A stretch of DNA of 64,000 bases. Origin: Dawidia soli. Lineage in GTDB: Bacteria > Bacteroidota > Bacteroidia > Cytophagales > Cyclobacteriaceae. Each line of letters begins with the position of its first letter. Within the stretch, counting starts at the first letter, position 1. Positions 52,224 through 60,367 of this stretch are shown here, piece by piece. Position numbers and translations under genes: made by a program. Location of the stretch: contig NZ_JAHESC010000018.1 in NCBI RefSeq assembly GCF_018598185.1, positions 1-64,000 on the forward strand, in the 5' to 3' direction. The notes beneath the pieces are model-generated. The model was not told where the DNA came from. It ran no database searches and saw only the letters and a program-made list of their open reading frames with translations.

Positions 52224-53024
52224 CTACGCAAAAGATGTAGTAAGCCTGGGAGCGTCGCCCCGCTCATACTGCAACGGCAGAACATTGATCTCCTGCCACC
52301 GCATGCGGTACGCATTCATGGCAAATCTGCCGAGCTTATAGGTAAGCCGGTGATTGACATACGCCCCGACCACCGCCCCAATGCCCGGTACAAGTTGTAA
52401 CAACTTGGCGAGGTCTATATAGTCGCGGTACTCTTGCTGAAAGCTTCGCCAGTCAAATTGATGGATATCGTCGGGCAAATGTTTCTTTTCCTCCGACCAA
52501 CGCGCCATAGTAGCATAAATGCCATTGCGGTGCTTTTGGCTCGAGAACGCCAGCTGAAAGATGTGTAAAAGGTAGATCCGTTCCTTGTAATCGCGCGTCT
52601 CAAATCCATACGCCGCGGCAATCTCAAACAGCATTTTCATTTTAATAGTAAGCCAGAGTGGAAAGTCGGCGAGCCCCAGCAGGATCCCGCCGGCGCCCGT
52701 GATCGCACCTTCCGTTGCGGCCGTGTTGCTATAGACACGTATGCGCTCCATTACCGCCCGCTCACGCTCTTGTAAGGACCCTTCGCGCACAACCGGGCGA
52801 TTGGTGACCTTCGCACCAAAGATCATGGCACGCGTCATCTGCTTGATCGCTGTCGTTAAGGCACGGTGCACTTTCTCGGGAATCACACGGTTCACCCGCT
52901 GCTGTATGCCGCGTGACAGCTTGTTGAGCAGCGACGGTCTGCGTTGCATATCGTGTTGCCATTGCCTGAGTTCGTCCAGTGCCTGGCGATCGTACGGGGT
53001 GGATAGGTATGTAGTTCGCTGCAT
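52224..53024 (-). CDS. EcsC-family protein
   Basis: A 266-aa protein matching the EcsC family: TNRPVVREGSLQERERAV, then AATEGAITGAGGILLGLADFPLWLTIKMKMLFEIAAAYG and LLQLVPGIGAVVGAYVNHRLT. It has no signal peptide; the two hydrophobic Gly/Ala-rich segments (about 105-130 and 210-235) suggest membrane association. EcsC was first named from a Bacillus ABC-transporter operon, but its action is not understood. It stands alone: 132 bases from the CHAT start and divergent from the small gene at 53195. Confidence 0.85.
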   Translation of the reverse strand: MQRTTYLSTPYDRQALDELRQWQHDMQRRPSLLNKLSRGIQQRVNRVIPEKVHRALTTAIKQMTRAMIFGAKVTNRPVVREGSLQERERAVMERIRVYSNTAATEGAITGAGGILLGLADFPLWLTIKMKMLFEIAAAYGFETRDYKERIYLLHIFQLAFSSQKHRNGIYATMARWSEEKKHLPDDIHQFDWRSFQQEYRDYIDLAKLLQLVPGIGAVVGAYVNHRLTYKLGRFAMNAYRMRWQEINVLPLQYERGDAPRLTTSFA

Positions 53025-53194
53025 AATCGTATTCCTTATTTGTTGTATACGTGAAATGTTGTGCCACGTTTCCTCGACGAACGCTTATCCCGTGCGAGGA
53101 ATTTTCTCTACATGTATTGTATCCGAGCTTTACCCAATAGGGCTTGTTCGCGCAGTCATTTTTGTCTACTTTACCTGACATCAAACAACCTGCT

Positions 53195-53416
53195 ATGGAA
53201 GAAAAAGAAATCAGGATCAAGAAAGGTGAAAACGATCTGACGAGCGAGGTAAAAGGTTTCGATCAGGTCGTGTTCCTGCACTGGAATGCGAATGTGCCGT
53301 TGCTGTATAACGGCGCGATCATCAACAAAGGCGATACCGTCCGCAAGGAAGATCCGTTTATCATCTCGCAACGGAGTACGGACCACGAATTTGTTGCGAC
53401 GATACAGCTTCGATGA
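53195..53416 (+). CDS. Small hypothetical protein (73 aa)
   Basis: The start at 53195 (MEEKEIRIKKGENDLTSEVK) is chosen because the 17 residues before it in the frame lack codon bias and a ribosome-binding context. The protein is charged and beta-rich, without a signal peptide or membrane segment; it contains a FLHWNANVPLLYNGAIINKG stretch. I do not recognise it. It is monocistronic, with a strong terminator 26 bases after the stop. Confidence 0.6.
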   Translation: MEEKEIRIKKGENDLTSEVKGFDQVVFLHWNANVPLLYNGAIINKGDTVRKEDPFIISQRSTDHEFVATIQLR

Positions 53417-53442
53417 ATTTGAGTTACGTGCAGACACACATA

Positions 53443-53476
53443 AAAGAGGCCGTCACCTGTAAGGGACGGCCTCTTT
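53443..53476. terminator. Bidirectional terminator
   Basis: AAAGAGGCCGTC (53443-53454) pairs with GACGGCCTCTTT (53465-53476), and CCT/AGG can extend the stem inside past one bulged A. A and T tracts lie outside, and it sits between the convergent 73-aa gene and susD. Confidence 0.88.
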
Positions 53477-53500
53477 GCTGTAGGCGGATATAGCTATCTT

Positions 53501-54871
53501 TTATCGGTTCAGATACGCGTCGTTCTGCGACAGGTTCGGGTTGAGATCGCGCTCAGCCTGCGGGATCGGAAACACAAAACGTCCGGGGTCGGGGTTCTGC
53601 ATCATTTCTGTCAATGCCAGCTCCGTGCGTGTGTAGTCAAACCAGGCCTCGCCCTCAAACATCATTTCCAGCCGCTTCTCGCGTTGCACGACCGTAATGA
53701 AGTCTTGCAGGGTAGTAAACGTGCTTATCTCGGGAGTCTCCACACCGGCGCGATCGCGTACGGCTTTGTAGTAGTTGTACGCATCCTCCGTAACACTCTC
53801 TGCACGGCGCGCTTCCGCTTCGGCATAGATCAGGTATACTTCCGCCAGCCGGATCACCGGTATGTTTTGAACGGCCGGCCCGCTCGGATATTTGCCGATA
53901 AAGAACTGATCGCCTTTTTCCGTTTCCACACGCACGACGTTAAAGTAACGACGCTCGTCGGCGGAATCGTATTGGTCATAGATGGCTTTGCTCGTGCCAA
54001 AGATCCCACCGGTCTGGGCCACGTTTTTAGCCAGCTCGTTCTGTACCTGCGCATCGTACTGGATCTCGAAAATCGACTCGGTGCTGTTTTCTTTCGTCCA
54101 TACGTCGCCGTAGTTATCGGTGGGCAGGTAGCCGCCGTTCATAATCACATCACCCGCCAGGGCGGACGCCCGTTCATAGTTACCGCTGTAGAGATATACT
54201 TTGGCCAGCAGCGCTTCCGCCGCCCAACGCGTAGCGCGACCCATGTCGGCCGCCGCCGCATACCGGCCCGGCAGTTCCTCATATCCGCCCAGGTCCGATA
54301 TGATCTGGGCGTAGACCTCCGAAACAGATGCCCGTGCAACCTGCAGATTGGTCGAACCGGAAGTGGTTGGCGTCGTGATCAGCGGCACGTCGCCAAAGCT
54401 GCGCACCAGGTTGAAGTACACAAGCGCCCGGATAAACTTAGCTTCCCGCAACAAGGCATTGCGCGTGGATTCGTTGCTGAAGGTCACTTCGGCAGCGCGT
54501 TCCGCTGATTCCAGCGCCAATACATTATTGGCAGCATTGATCGTGGTATACGAGCTCGCCCAGATATTCAGCGTCCAGGGATTATCAATGTTAATCGTGT
54601 TGCTGGTAAACACCATGTATTCCGGGTACTGCTGAAGGCTGACCACCTGCCCGGCGGCAAGCTCGGGAACGATCAGCATCGCCCGCCCGTAGTAGTTGGC
54701 ATTCACAAGCGAGTTATACAGGGCGATCACCGCCGAGGTAACACTCTTTTCGTCCGTGAAATATTGGTCGGACGAGATCTGATCGATAGGTTCTTTGTCG
54801 AGAAAATCATCGCAGGAAACCGCCGCCAGCGATGCAATGCTTAAAAGTATGTAGTAACTGATTTTTTTCAT
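53501..54871 (-). CDS. SusD/RagB-family nutrient-binding outer-membrane lipoprotein
   Basis: A 456-aa surface lipoprotein; the lipobox AAVSC puts the acylated Cys at residue 20. The sequence has the SusD start CDDFLDKEPIDQISSDQYF, TPR-like helices (REAKFIRALVYFNLVRSFGDVPL, ALLAKVYLYSGNYERA) and the C-terminal RLAEVYLIYAEAEAR and REKRLEMMFEGEAWFDYTR. It caps the SusC channel and captures ligand. It lies 12 bases downstream of its susC partner. The ligand is unknown; no glycoside hydrolase is visible nearby, so this need not be a polysaccharide locus. Confidence 0.96.
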   Translation of the reverse strand: MKKISYYILLSIASLAAVSCDDFLDKEPIDQISSDQYFTDEKSVTSAVIALYNSLVNANYYGRAMLIVPELAAGQVVSLQQYPEYMVFTSNTINIDNPWTLNIWASSYTTINAANNVLALESAERAAEVTFSNESTRNALLREAKFIRALVYFNLVRSFGDVPLITTPTTSGSTNLQVARASVSEVYAQIISDLGGYEELPGRYAAAADMGRATRWAAEALLAKVYLYSGNYERASALAGDVIMNGGYLPTDNYGDVWTKENSTESIFEIQYDAQVQNELAKNVAQTGGIFGTSKAIYDQYDSADERRYFNVVRVETEKGDQFFIGKYPSGPAVQNIPVIRLAEVYLIYAEAEARRAESVTEDAYNYYKAVRDRAGVETPEISTFTTLQDFITVVQREKRLEMMFEGEAWFDYTRTELALTEMMQNPDPGRFVFPIPQAERDLNPNLSQNDAYLNR

Positions 54872-54883
54872 GGTAGCGTCAAA

Positions 54884-57800
54884 TTAGAAAGTCATGGTTA
54901 AACCGCCGGTGAAGATGCGCGGCTGCGGATAGCTGCCGTAATCGTAGCCATAGATCAGGCCCGGGTTGAAAGAGCCACCTTGCGAAGAGCCCACTTCGGG
55001 GTCGTAACCACGGTAGTTGGTAAACACGTAAGCATTCTGAACGGTAGCATATACGCGCAGTGCCTTGATGTGCCACCGGTCGGTAATGGCCGTCGGCAAG
55101 GTATAGCCCAGGGTAATGTTGCGCAGACGGAAGAACGATCCGTCCTCGACAAAACGCGTGGAGATCGTGGCGTTGTCGAAGCTGGCCGGTGCCGGGCGTG
55201 GCACATCGGTAACATCGCCCTCCTGACGCCAGCGGCGCGTCCAATCCACCAGTCCGTTGGAGGTACCGCTGCCCGAAAGCCCGCTGAATAAGTTGTAGTT
55301 GAAGATATCGTTGCCATACGAGAACTGCCCCATGATGCTCAGGTCGAAATTCTTGAAGAAGAACGTGTTGGTGATGCCACCGAAAAAGTCGGGGTTCGGG
55401 TTGCCGATGATCCGGCGGTCTTCCGGAAACGTCGGCGGGCCTACCGTGCCGTCATTGCGCTCGAAGTCGATCATACCGGTAGAGGTGTTCACCCCTACCA
55501 TGCTATACCCGAAGAAAGAGCCCAACGGTTCTCCCTCACGGGCTATATTCAGATAGTTACCCAAACCGCCGAGGATGTCGCCGTTGGGTAGGGACACAAC
55601 CTTATTGCGGTTAAAAGTCATATTGAGAGAGGTTGTCCAACGGAAATCACCGATCAGGTTGCGGGAGGTGATCTCAAACTCGAAACCCTTGTTCTGGATC
55701 TCGCCAACGTTCTGGAAAGATGTCGCAAAACCTGAGGTACGTGGTATTTGTACACCGATCAGCAGGTCGGAAGTATTCTTTACATAGTAGTCCGCCAACA
55801 GCGTGATCCGGTCTTCGAAGAAGCCGGCATCGACACCAATGTCGATCTGCTCGGTGGTCTCCCAGCCCAGGTTCGGATCGCCCAATGTCGAAGGAAAATA
55901 ACCCGGCTGGCCGATGTAGTTGCGGCCGCCGCTATACAACGAGTAGCTGGCGTAGTTGCCAATGTCCTGGTTACCGGTAATACCCCAGCTGGCACGCAGC
56001 TTCAGGTTGCTGATCTGTTTATTGCCGGCCAGGAAAGGCTCCTGAGACACGCGCCACGCCGCGGCAACGGACGGGAAGACCCCGTAACGATTGTCCGCGC
56101 CAAACCGCGACGATCCGTCCACACGGAAGTTCGCCGTCAGGAGGTAGCGGTCTTTGAAACCATAATTGGCGCGCGCGAAATACGATGCTATCGCCCACTC
56201 CTGCGCACCGGCCGACGCACCTGTAACGGTACCGCCGGCAGAGATCCATTCAATATCGGTGCGGTTATAATTCGAGCGACGCGCATCCACATAGCTCAGC
56301 TTCGATCCCTGAAAGGATATACCGCCCAGCAGGTTGATGTGGTGCAGGTCGTTGATCCGTCTGTCGAACGTAAGCGTGTTCTCATTGACCCACAGCTGGT
56401 CACGCGTGCTGCGGCTCGCACCAAGACCCTTATCGACGACAAATGCGCGAATGCCGGTGCCGGGCATAAAGAACCGCTCGTCGATGTAGCTCATATCCGC
56501 ACCCCAGTTGGTTTTGATGCTCAAGCCCGGGATGATCTGATATTCCAGCGAAGTATTGGCCAGGATCCGGAACGTCTCGGCCGTATTTACCGGCAACTCC
56601 AGCATGGCCACCGGGTTCTCGCGCGACAGCACGACAGTATCCAGGCCCCAGCTGCCATCGGCATTGTGCACCGGGATATTCGGCGGTGTCACAAATCCGT
56701 TCTTGGTAGCACCTTCCTTGGAGTTCTCTTCCTGCACACGTTGATTGATGGCGCGGGTGATATTGATGTTTGAGGTAAGCTTCAGGCGTTTGCTGAACTG
56801 ATGATCTACGTTCATCCGCCCGCTGATCCGCTCGAACGATGAGTTCAGCAGGATCCCTTCTTGCTTGTAGTAACCGATGGACGTATAATATTGGGTGGAC
56901 TCCGAACCTCCCGAAGCGGAGATCTCGTAGTTCTGCATCGGCGCCGTGCGGAATATCTCATCTTGCCAGTCGGTGTCCACACTGGTCACCTGGGTTCCCG
57001 GACGGGGCGCGGTACCCAGGTACTTATAGTAGTCGCGCATGTAATCTACATATTGCGCCGTATTCATCATATCATATTTCCGCTCCTTGGGCATCTCAGA
57101 CACGCCCGCATATGCGTTTACCGTGATCTGATTCGTATTCGGCTTCCCGCGTTTCGTCGTGATAAGCACCACACCGTTGGCTGCACGCGCACCATAGATG
57201 GAAGACGACGCAGCGTCTTTCAATACTTCGACCGATTCGATATCGCTGGGATTGATCGAAGAAAGGATATTGATACCCTGTGTACCACCGCCGAAGTTGA
57301 AGTCGCTTCCGCCTACAAAGTTGGTCGTGCTGTTCACCGGGATCCCGTCCACAACATAGAGCGGATCGGAACCGGCATTGATAGACGTCGTACCGCGGAT
57401 CCGGATGCTGACGCCACCGCCCGGAGATCCACCCCGTTGTGTTACCTGCACACCACCCGCCTTACCTTGTATCGCCTGGCTGACGCTGGGCAGCAGGTCG
57501 TTCTCGATCTGCTCGCCACCGATGGTGGATACCGAGCTCGTAAGCGTCGCGCGGTCCATCGTACCATACCCCACAACGACGACCTCTTTAAGGACTTTCT
57601 GTTCGGGCTCTAATGATACATCGATATTCTTCTGTCCGTTGACTGGTACTTCTTTATCTTGCAGGCCTACGAACGATACGACAAGCGTCTCCTTACCTGT
57701 TTCGACCATGATGGTATATTTACCGGAGGCATCTGTCACGACGCCCTTCGTCGTACCCTTTACCATAACGCTGGCCCCGGGAACAGGTCCATCTTCCGGC

Positions 57801-58108
57801 GACGACACCGTGCCCGTTACGCGAAAGGAGCCCGTCGATACGGTCGATGTATCTTGCGCGGCAACACGGGTACTATCGGTTCTGGTGCTATCGGTACGGG
57901 TACTGTCAGCCGCAATCCTGGCTTTTGTCGAGTCGACCTGGATCAACGAATCGGTTTGCGCCATGAAAGCCTTGTCCTCTTCCGAGATTTTAACAGTGTC
58001 TGTTACCGGAGGTTGTGTGTTTGTGGTGTCACCCGGTTGTCGGTCTTGTGCCCAGCCCGCCGTCGCAGAAAGGATACAGAGACAACTAGCGTAAAAAAAA
58101 ATCCTCAT
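54884..58108 (-). CDS. SusC/RagA-family TonB-linked outer-membrane transporter
   Basis: A 1074-aa receptor. A signal peptide (about 1-20) is followed by a Thr/Asp/Ser/Arg-rich stretch with a DSTRTDSTRTDSTR repeat (about 68-81), then the carboxypeptidase-regulatory-like domain (about 95-170), the TonB-box/plug start EVVVVGYGTMDRATLTSSV (about 175-195) and the SusC signature LQ-type QAIQGKAGGVQV and GSPGGGVSIRIRGTTSI. The 22-strand barrel ends GGLTMTF. It has no STN domain, so it should not itself signal to a FecR. It forms an operon with susD and is divergent from the sigma gene at 58442. Confidence 0.96.
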   Translation of the reverse strand: MRIFFYASCLCILSATAGWAQDRQPGDTTNTQPPVTDTVKISEEDKAFMAQTDSLIQVDSTKARIAADSTRTDSTRTDSTRVAAQDTSTVSTGSFRVTGTVSSPEDGPVPGASVMVKGTTKGVVTDASGKYTIMVETGKETLVVSFVGLQDKEVPVNGQKNIDVSLEPEQKVLKEVVVVGYGTMDRATLTSSVSTIGGEQIENDLLPSVSQAIQGKAGGVQVTQRGGSPGGGVSIRIRGTTSINAGSDPLYVVDGIPVNSTTNFVGGSDFNFGGGTQGINILSSINPSDIESVEVLKDAASSSIYGARAANGVVLITTKRGKPNTNQITVNAYAGVSEMPKERKYDMMNTAQYVDYMRDYYKYLGTAPRPGTQVTSVDTDWQDEIFRTAPMQNYEISASGGSESTQYYTSIGYYKQEGILLNSSFERISGRMNVDHQFSKRLKLTSNINITRAINQRVQEENSKEGATKNGFVTPPNIPVHNADGSWGLDTVVLSRENPVAMLELPVNTAETFRILANTSLEYQIIPGLSIKTNWGADMSYIDERFFMPGTGIRAFVVDKGLGASRSTRDQLWVNENTLTFDRRINDLHHINLLGGISFQGSKLSYVDARRSNYNRTDIEWISAGGTVTGASAGAQEWAIASYFARANYGFKDRYLLTANFRVDGSSRFGADNRYGVFPSVAAAWRVSQEPFLAGNKQISNLKLRASWGITGNQDIGNYASYSLYSGGRNYIGQPGYFPSTLGDPNLGWETTEQIDIGVDAGFFEDRITLLADYYVKNTSDLLIGVQIPRTSGFATSFQNVGEIQNKGFEFEITSRNLIGDFRWTTSLNMTFNRNKVVSLPNGDILGGLGNYLNIAREGEPLGSFFGYSMVGVNTSTGMIDFERNDGTVGPPTFPEDRRIIGNPNPDFFGGITNTFFFKNFDLSIMGQFSYGNDIFNYNLFSGLSGSGTSNGLVDWTRRWRQEGDVTDVPRPAPASFDNATISTRFVEDGSFFRLRNITLGYTLPTAITDRWHIKALRVYATVQNAYVFTNYRGYDPEVGSSQGGSFNPGLIYGYDYGSYPQPRIFTGGLTMTF

Positions 58109-58441
58109 AATTAAAGTGTTTGTAAGTCGATTGGACGTAAGGTAAACTCATGCCATACCGCAAAAGGCTGGTAAGAGGCCCATTGAGTGGTCAAATGACG
58201 TTGTAACAGGTAGCAAATGGGGAAAAAGACCGAATTGGGATTCCCCAGTAGTGTTGCGAAATTCAACAACCTGTGGCATTCGGTCTCATAAAAAAACTCG
58301 GGTACATTTATTCCGAAATCGTTTGATATTCCCGTGTTTTGTAGAGTAGAATCGCGACCGGGGCGTAATGGCCCTGCATAACGGGATTGATTTTTCCCCC
58401 TTTTTACACTAAACTTATAAACGAGTTTACCTGAGCAGGCC
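58109..58441. promoter_or_regulatory. Divergent regulatory region with two nested inverted repeats
   Basis: There is no gene in these 333 bases. One inverted repeat pairs AGACCGAAT (58227-58235) with ATTCGGTCT (58278-58286) across 42 bases; another pairs TGGGGAA (58218-58224) with TTCCCCA (58241-58247), and the two overlap so that only one can form at a time. The region carries the promoters of susC (minus) and the sigma gene (plus). The repeats could be an operator or a switchable RNA structure; no further evidence is available. Confidence 0.45.
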
Positions 58442-59023
58442 TTGCAACCACTCCCTCACCATAGCGATGAAGAGCTTCTGAAGCTGATTCGGAAGTCCGA
58501 TAAGGCAGCATATGAAGAGATCTTTCACCGGTATTGGTATCGCCTGTACCGGATGGTACTCAAGAGCACCGGCGAGCATGAAGAAGCCGAAGAGATCGTT
58601 CAGGAACTGTTCCTGAAACTGTGGAAACGACGCGAAGAGCTCAAGGTTATCAACCTCTCCCACTACCTGCTGGGCGCCGCCCGGAAACAGCTCATCGACA
58701 AGATCCGCTCGAAGATCGTACACCAAAAATACTGGGACCACTACCGCACCTTTATACCGACCAGCGCCAACGAAACCGACAGTGCCGTGGCGTTTGACGA
58801 ACTGAACGCCGAGATTCAACACGCCATTAAACAACTGCCGGAAAAGTCGCAGCAGGTATTTCGCCTGAACCGGCTCGAAGGGCGCTCGATCTCCGAGATC
58901 GCGCAATTCCTGAAATTGTCCGAACGCGCCATTGAATACCACCTGACACAATCCCTGAAGCAGCTCCGCGCCCACCTGAAAGACTACATCATCTCCTTGC
59001 TGCTGTTGATCTGGTTGTCATGA
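58442..59023 (+). CDS. FecI-like ECF sigma factor
   Basis: 193 aa. Region 2 is LIRKSDKAAYEEIFHRYWYRLYR and GEHEEAEEIVQELFLKLW; region 4 is LPEKSQQVFRLNRLEGRSISEIAQFLKLSE with a helix-turn-helix. A C-terminal hydrophobic tail (YIISLLLLIWL) is common in Bacteroidota ECF sigma factors. No in-frame ATG precedes the conserved part; TTG at 58442 is the only plausible start, since a stop lies 24 bases upstream, so the start is non-canonical. The FecR gene follows after 148 bases and SusC with an STN domain after it, the standard cell-surface-signalling arrangement. Confidence 0.92.
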   Translation: MQPLPHHSDEELLKLIRKSDKAAYEEIFHRYWYRLYRMVLKSTGEHEEAEEIVQELFLKLWKRREELKVINLSHYLLGAARKQLIDKIRSKIVHQKYWDHYRTFIPTSANETDSAVAFDELNAEIQHAIKQLPEKSQQVFRLNRLEGRSISEIAQFLKLSERAIEYHLTQSLKQLRAHLKDYIISLLLLIWLS

Positions 59024-59171
59024 TCGCCCGTCCGGGCTCAACCGATTGCGCTAAAACAAAGAAAATCAGCCACATCCAGATTAGTAAAAAATTTTCGTCC
59101 GTCGTTTACGGTAAATCCGGACTTATCCGACTTCTATTCCAGATAAGGCCAAATAAAACCGAACCGACGCG

Positions 59172-60173
59172 ATGGACGCAAAAGAATTTGATTCCCTACT
59201 GGAACGTTATAACACCAACACCTGCTCGGCAGAGGAGCAACGGCTTGTCGATCATTGGATGAACAATCTCCAATCGCAGGACATCGATTTACCCGAGCAC
59301 GCCCGGGACGCTATAAAGAAGAAGATTTGGGTTAAGATTGATAATCAGGTTTTGGCGGAGTCATCTGCCAAACCTGGTTTCAGTTATTGGAAGGTCGCCG
59401 CCGCCGTGGCACTGCTCGTCAGCTGCAGTGTCTTAGTATACCGGTACCTCCCTCCGGCGACGACCGGCAAGGCGCCGGTGAGCATGGCAGAAGGCGATTT
59501 CTTCCGGTTCACCAACACCACGACGGAACCAGTACGTGTACCGCTCAAAGACGGCAGTACCGTGGTCGTTCAACCCGGCAGCGAGCTGCGATACCCGGAA
59601 ACCTTTGGCAAACAACGCGAAGTATACCTGTCGGGCGAAGCCTTCTTTGAGATCGCACGCGACCCGGCACACCCATTCCTGGTGCACGCCAATGAGCTGA
59701 CAACACGGGTATTGGGTACAAGCTTCGTCATCAAGGCATATGCCGACCGGAAGGAGATCGTCGTGTCAGTACGCACCGGTAAAGTCTCGGTCTTCCCCAA
59801 GTCGGCACCCGGACAAACGGCACCCCCCGAAGAGATCATTCTAACTCCCAACCAGCAGGTGGTATATCAACGCCAGGAGCGAATAGCCCAGAAACAATTG
59901 GTGGAAAGCCCGGCCGTGCTGGTGCCGGCACCGTCGACCTCGCTGGCCTATACCGACGAGCCCGTGGCAAAACTGTTCCGGACGCTGGAAACGATGTACG
60001 GTGTAACGATCGACTTTGACGAGCACGCCATCGAGCAGTGCCGCATTACCACCGAGCTGACAGACGAAGGCCTGTTTGAACGGATGGAAGTGATCTGCCA
60101 CGTCATCAATGCTACCTATTATGTAGAAGACGGGCATATCCGGGTGGAGTCACGCGGATGCAACACGAATTGA
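59172..60173 (+). CDS. FecR-family anti-sigma factor
   Basis: A 333-aa inner-membrane protein. The cytoplasmic N terminus (about 1-70; CSAEEQRLVDHWMNNLQ) binds the sigma factor, one transmembrane helix lies at about 73-93, and the periplasmic FecR core (about 120-235) shows RVPLKDGSTVVVQPGSELRYP, GEAFFEIARDPAHPFLV and VLGTSFVIKAY. The C-terminal extension (about 255-330; AKLFRTLETMYGVTIDF) is the Bacteroidota STN-like domain. It controls the sigma factor at 58442 and receives a signal from the SusC at 60368. The length is typical. Confidence 0.95.
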   Translation: MDAKEFDSLLERYNTNTCSAEEQRLVDHWMNNLQSQDIDLPEHARDAIKKKIWVKIDNQVLAESSAKPGFSYWKVAAAVALLVSCSVLVYRYLPPATTGKAPVSMAEGDFFRFTNTTTEPVRVPLKDGSTVVVQPGSELRYPETFGKQREVYLSGEAFFEIARDPAHPFLVHANELTTRVLGTSFVIKAYADRKEIVVSVRTGKVSVFPKSAPGQTAPPEEIILTPNQQVVYQRQERIAQKQLVESPAVLVPAPSTSLAYTDEPVAKLFRTLETMYGVTIDFDEHAIEQCRITTELTDEGLFERMEVICHVINATYYVEDGHIRVESRGCNTN

Positions 60174-60367
60174 GCCAAATGAAGCGATACGACCTAACCC
60201 AAACCTAACCCCTGCTGCCTATGTAAAAATAGCACTACACTTCCACACATACATGTAAACAAAAAGAGGCAGGCGATGTCGTGACCATCCCCACCTCCTA
60301 TCAAGCCTTGCTGAGAAGTCAGCCTGGCCGGTTTTTGCCCTTTTCACAAACAAAAACATCTAAATCT

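Noticed and set aside
53501-58108. Polysaccharide utilisation locus
   Set aside because: SusC and SusD are present, but no glycoside hydrolase, lyase or esterase is encoded nearby, so the substrate class is not supported.
59020-59262. 80-codon frame between the sigma and FecR genes
   Set aside because: Overlaps the start of FecR in another frame, no codon bias, and no motif; most likely chance.
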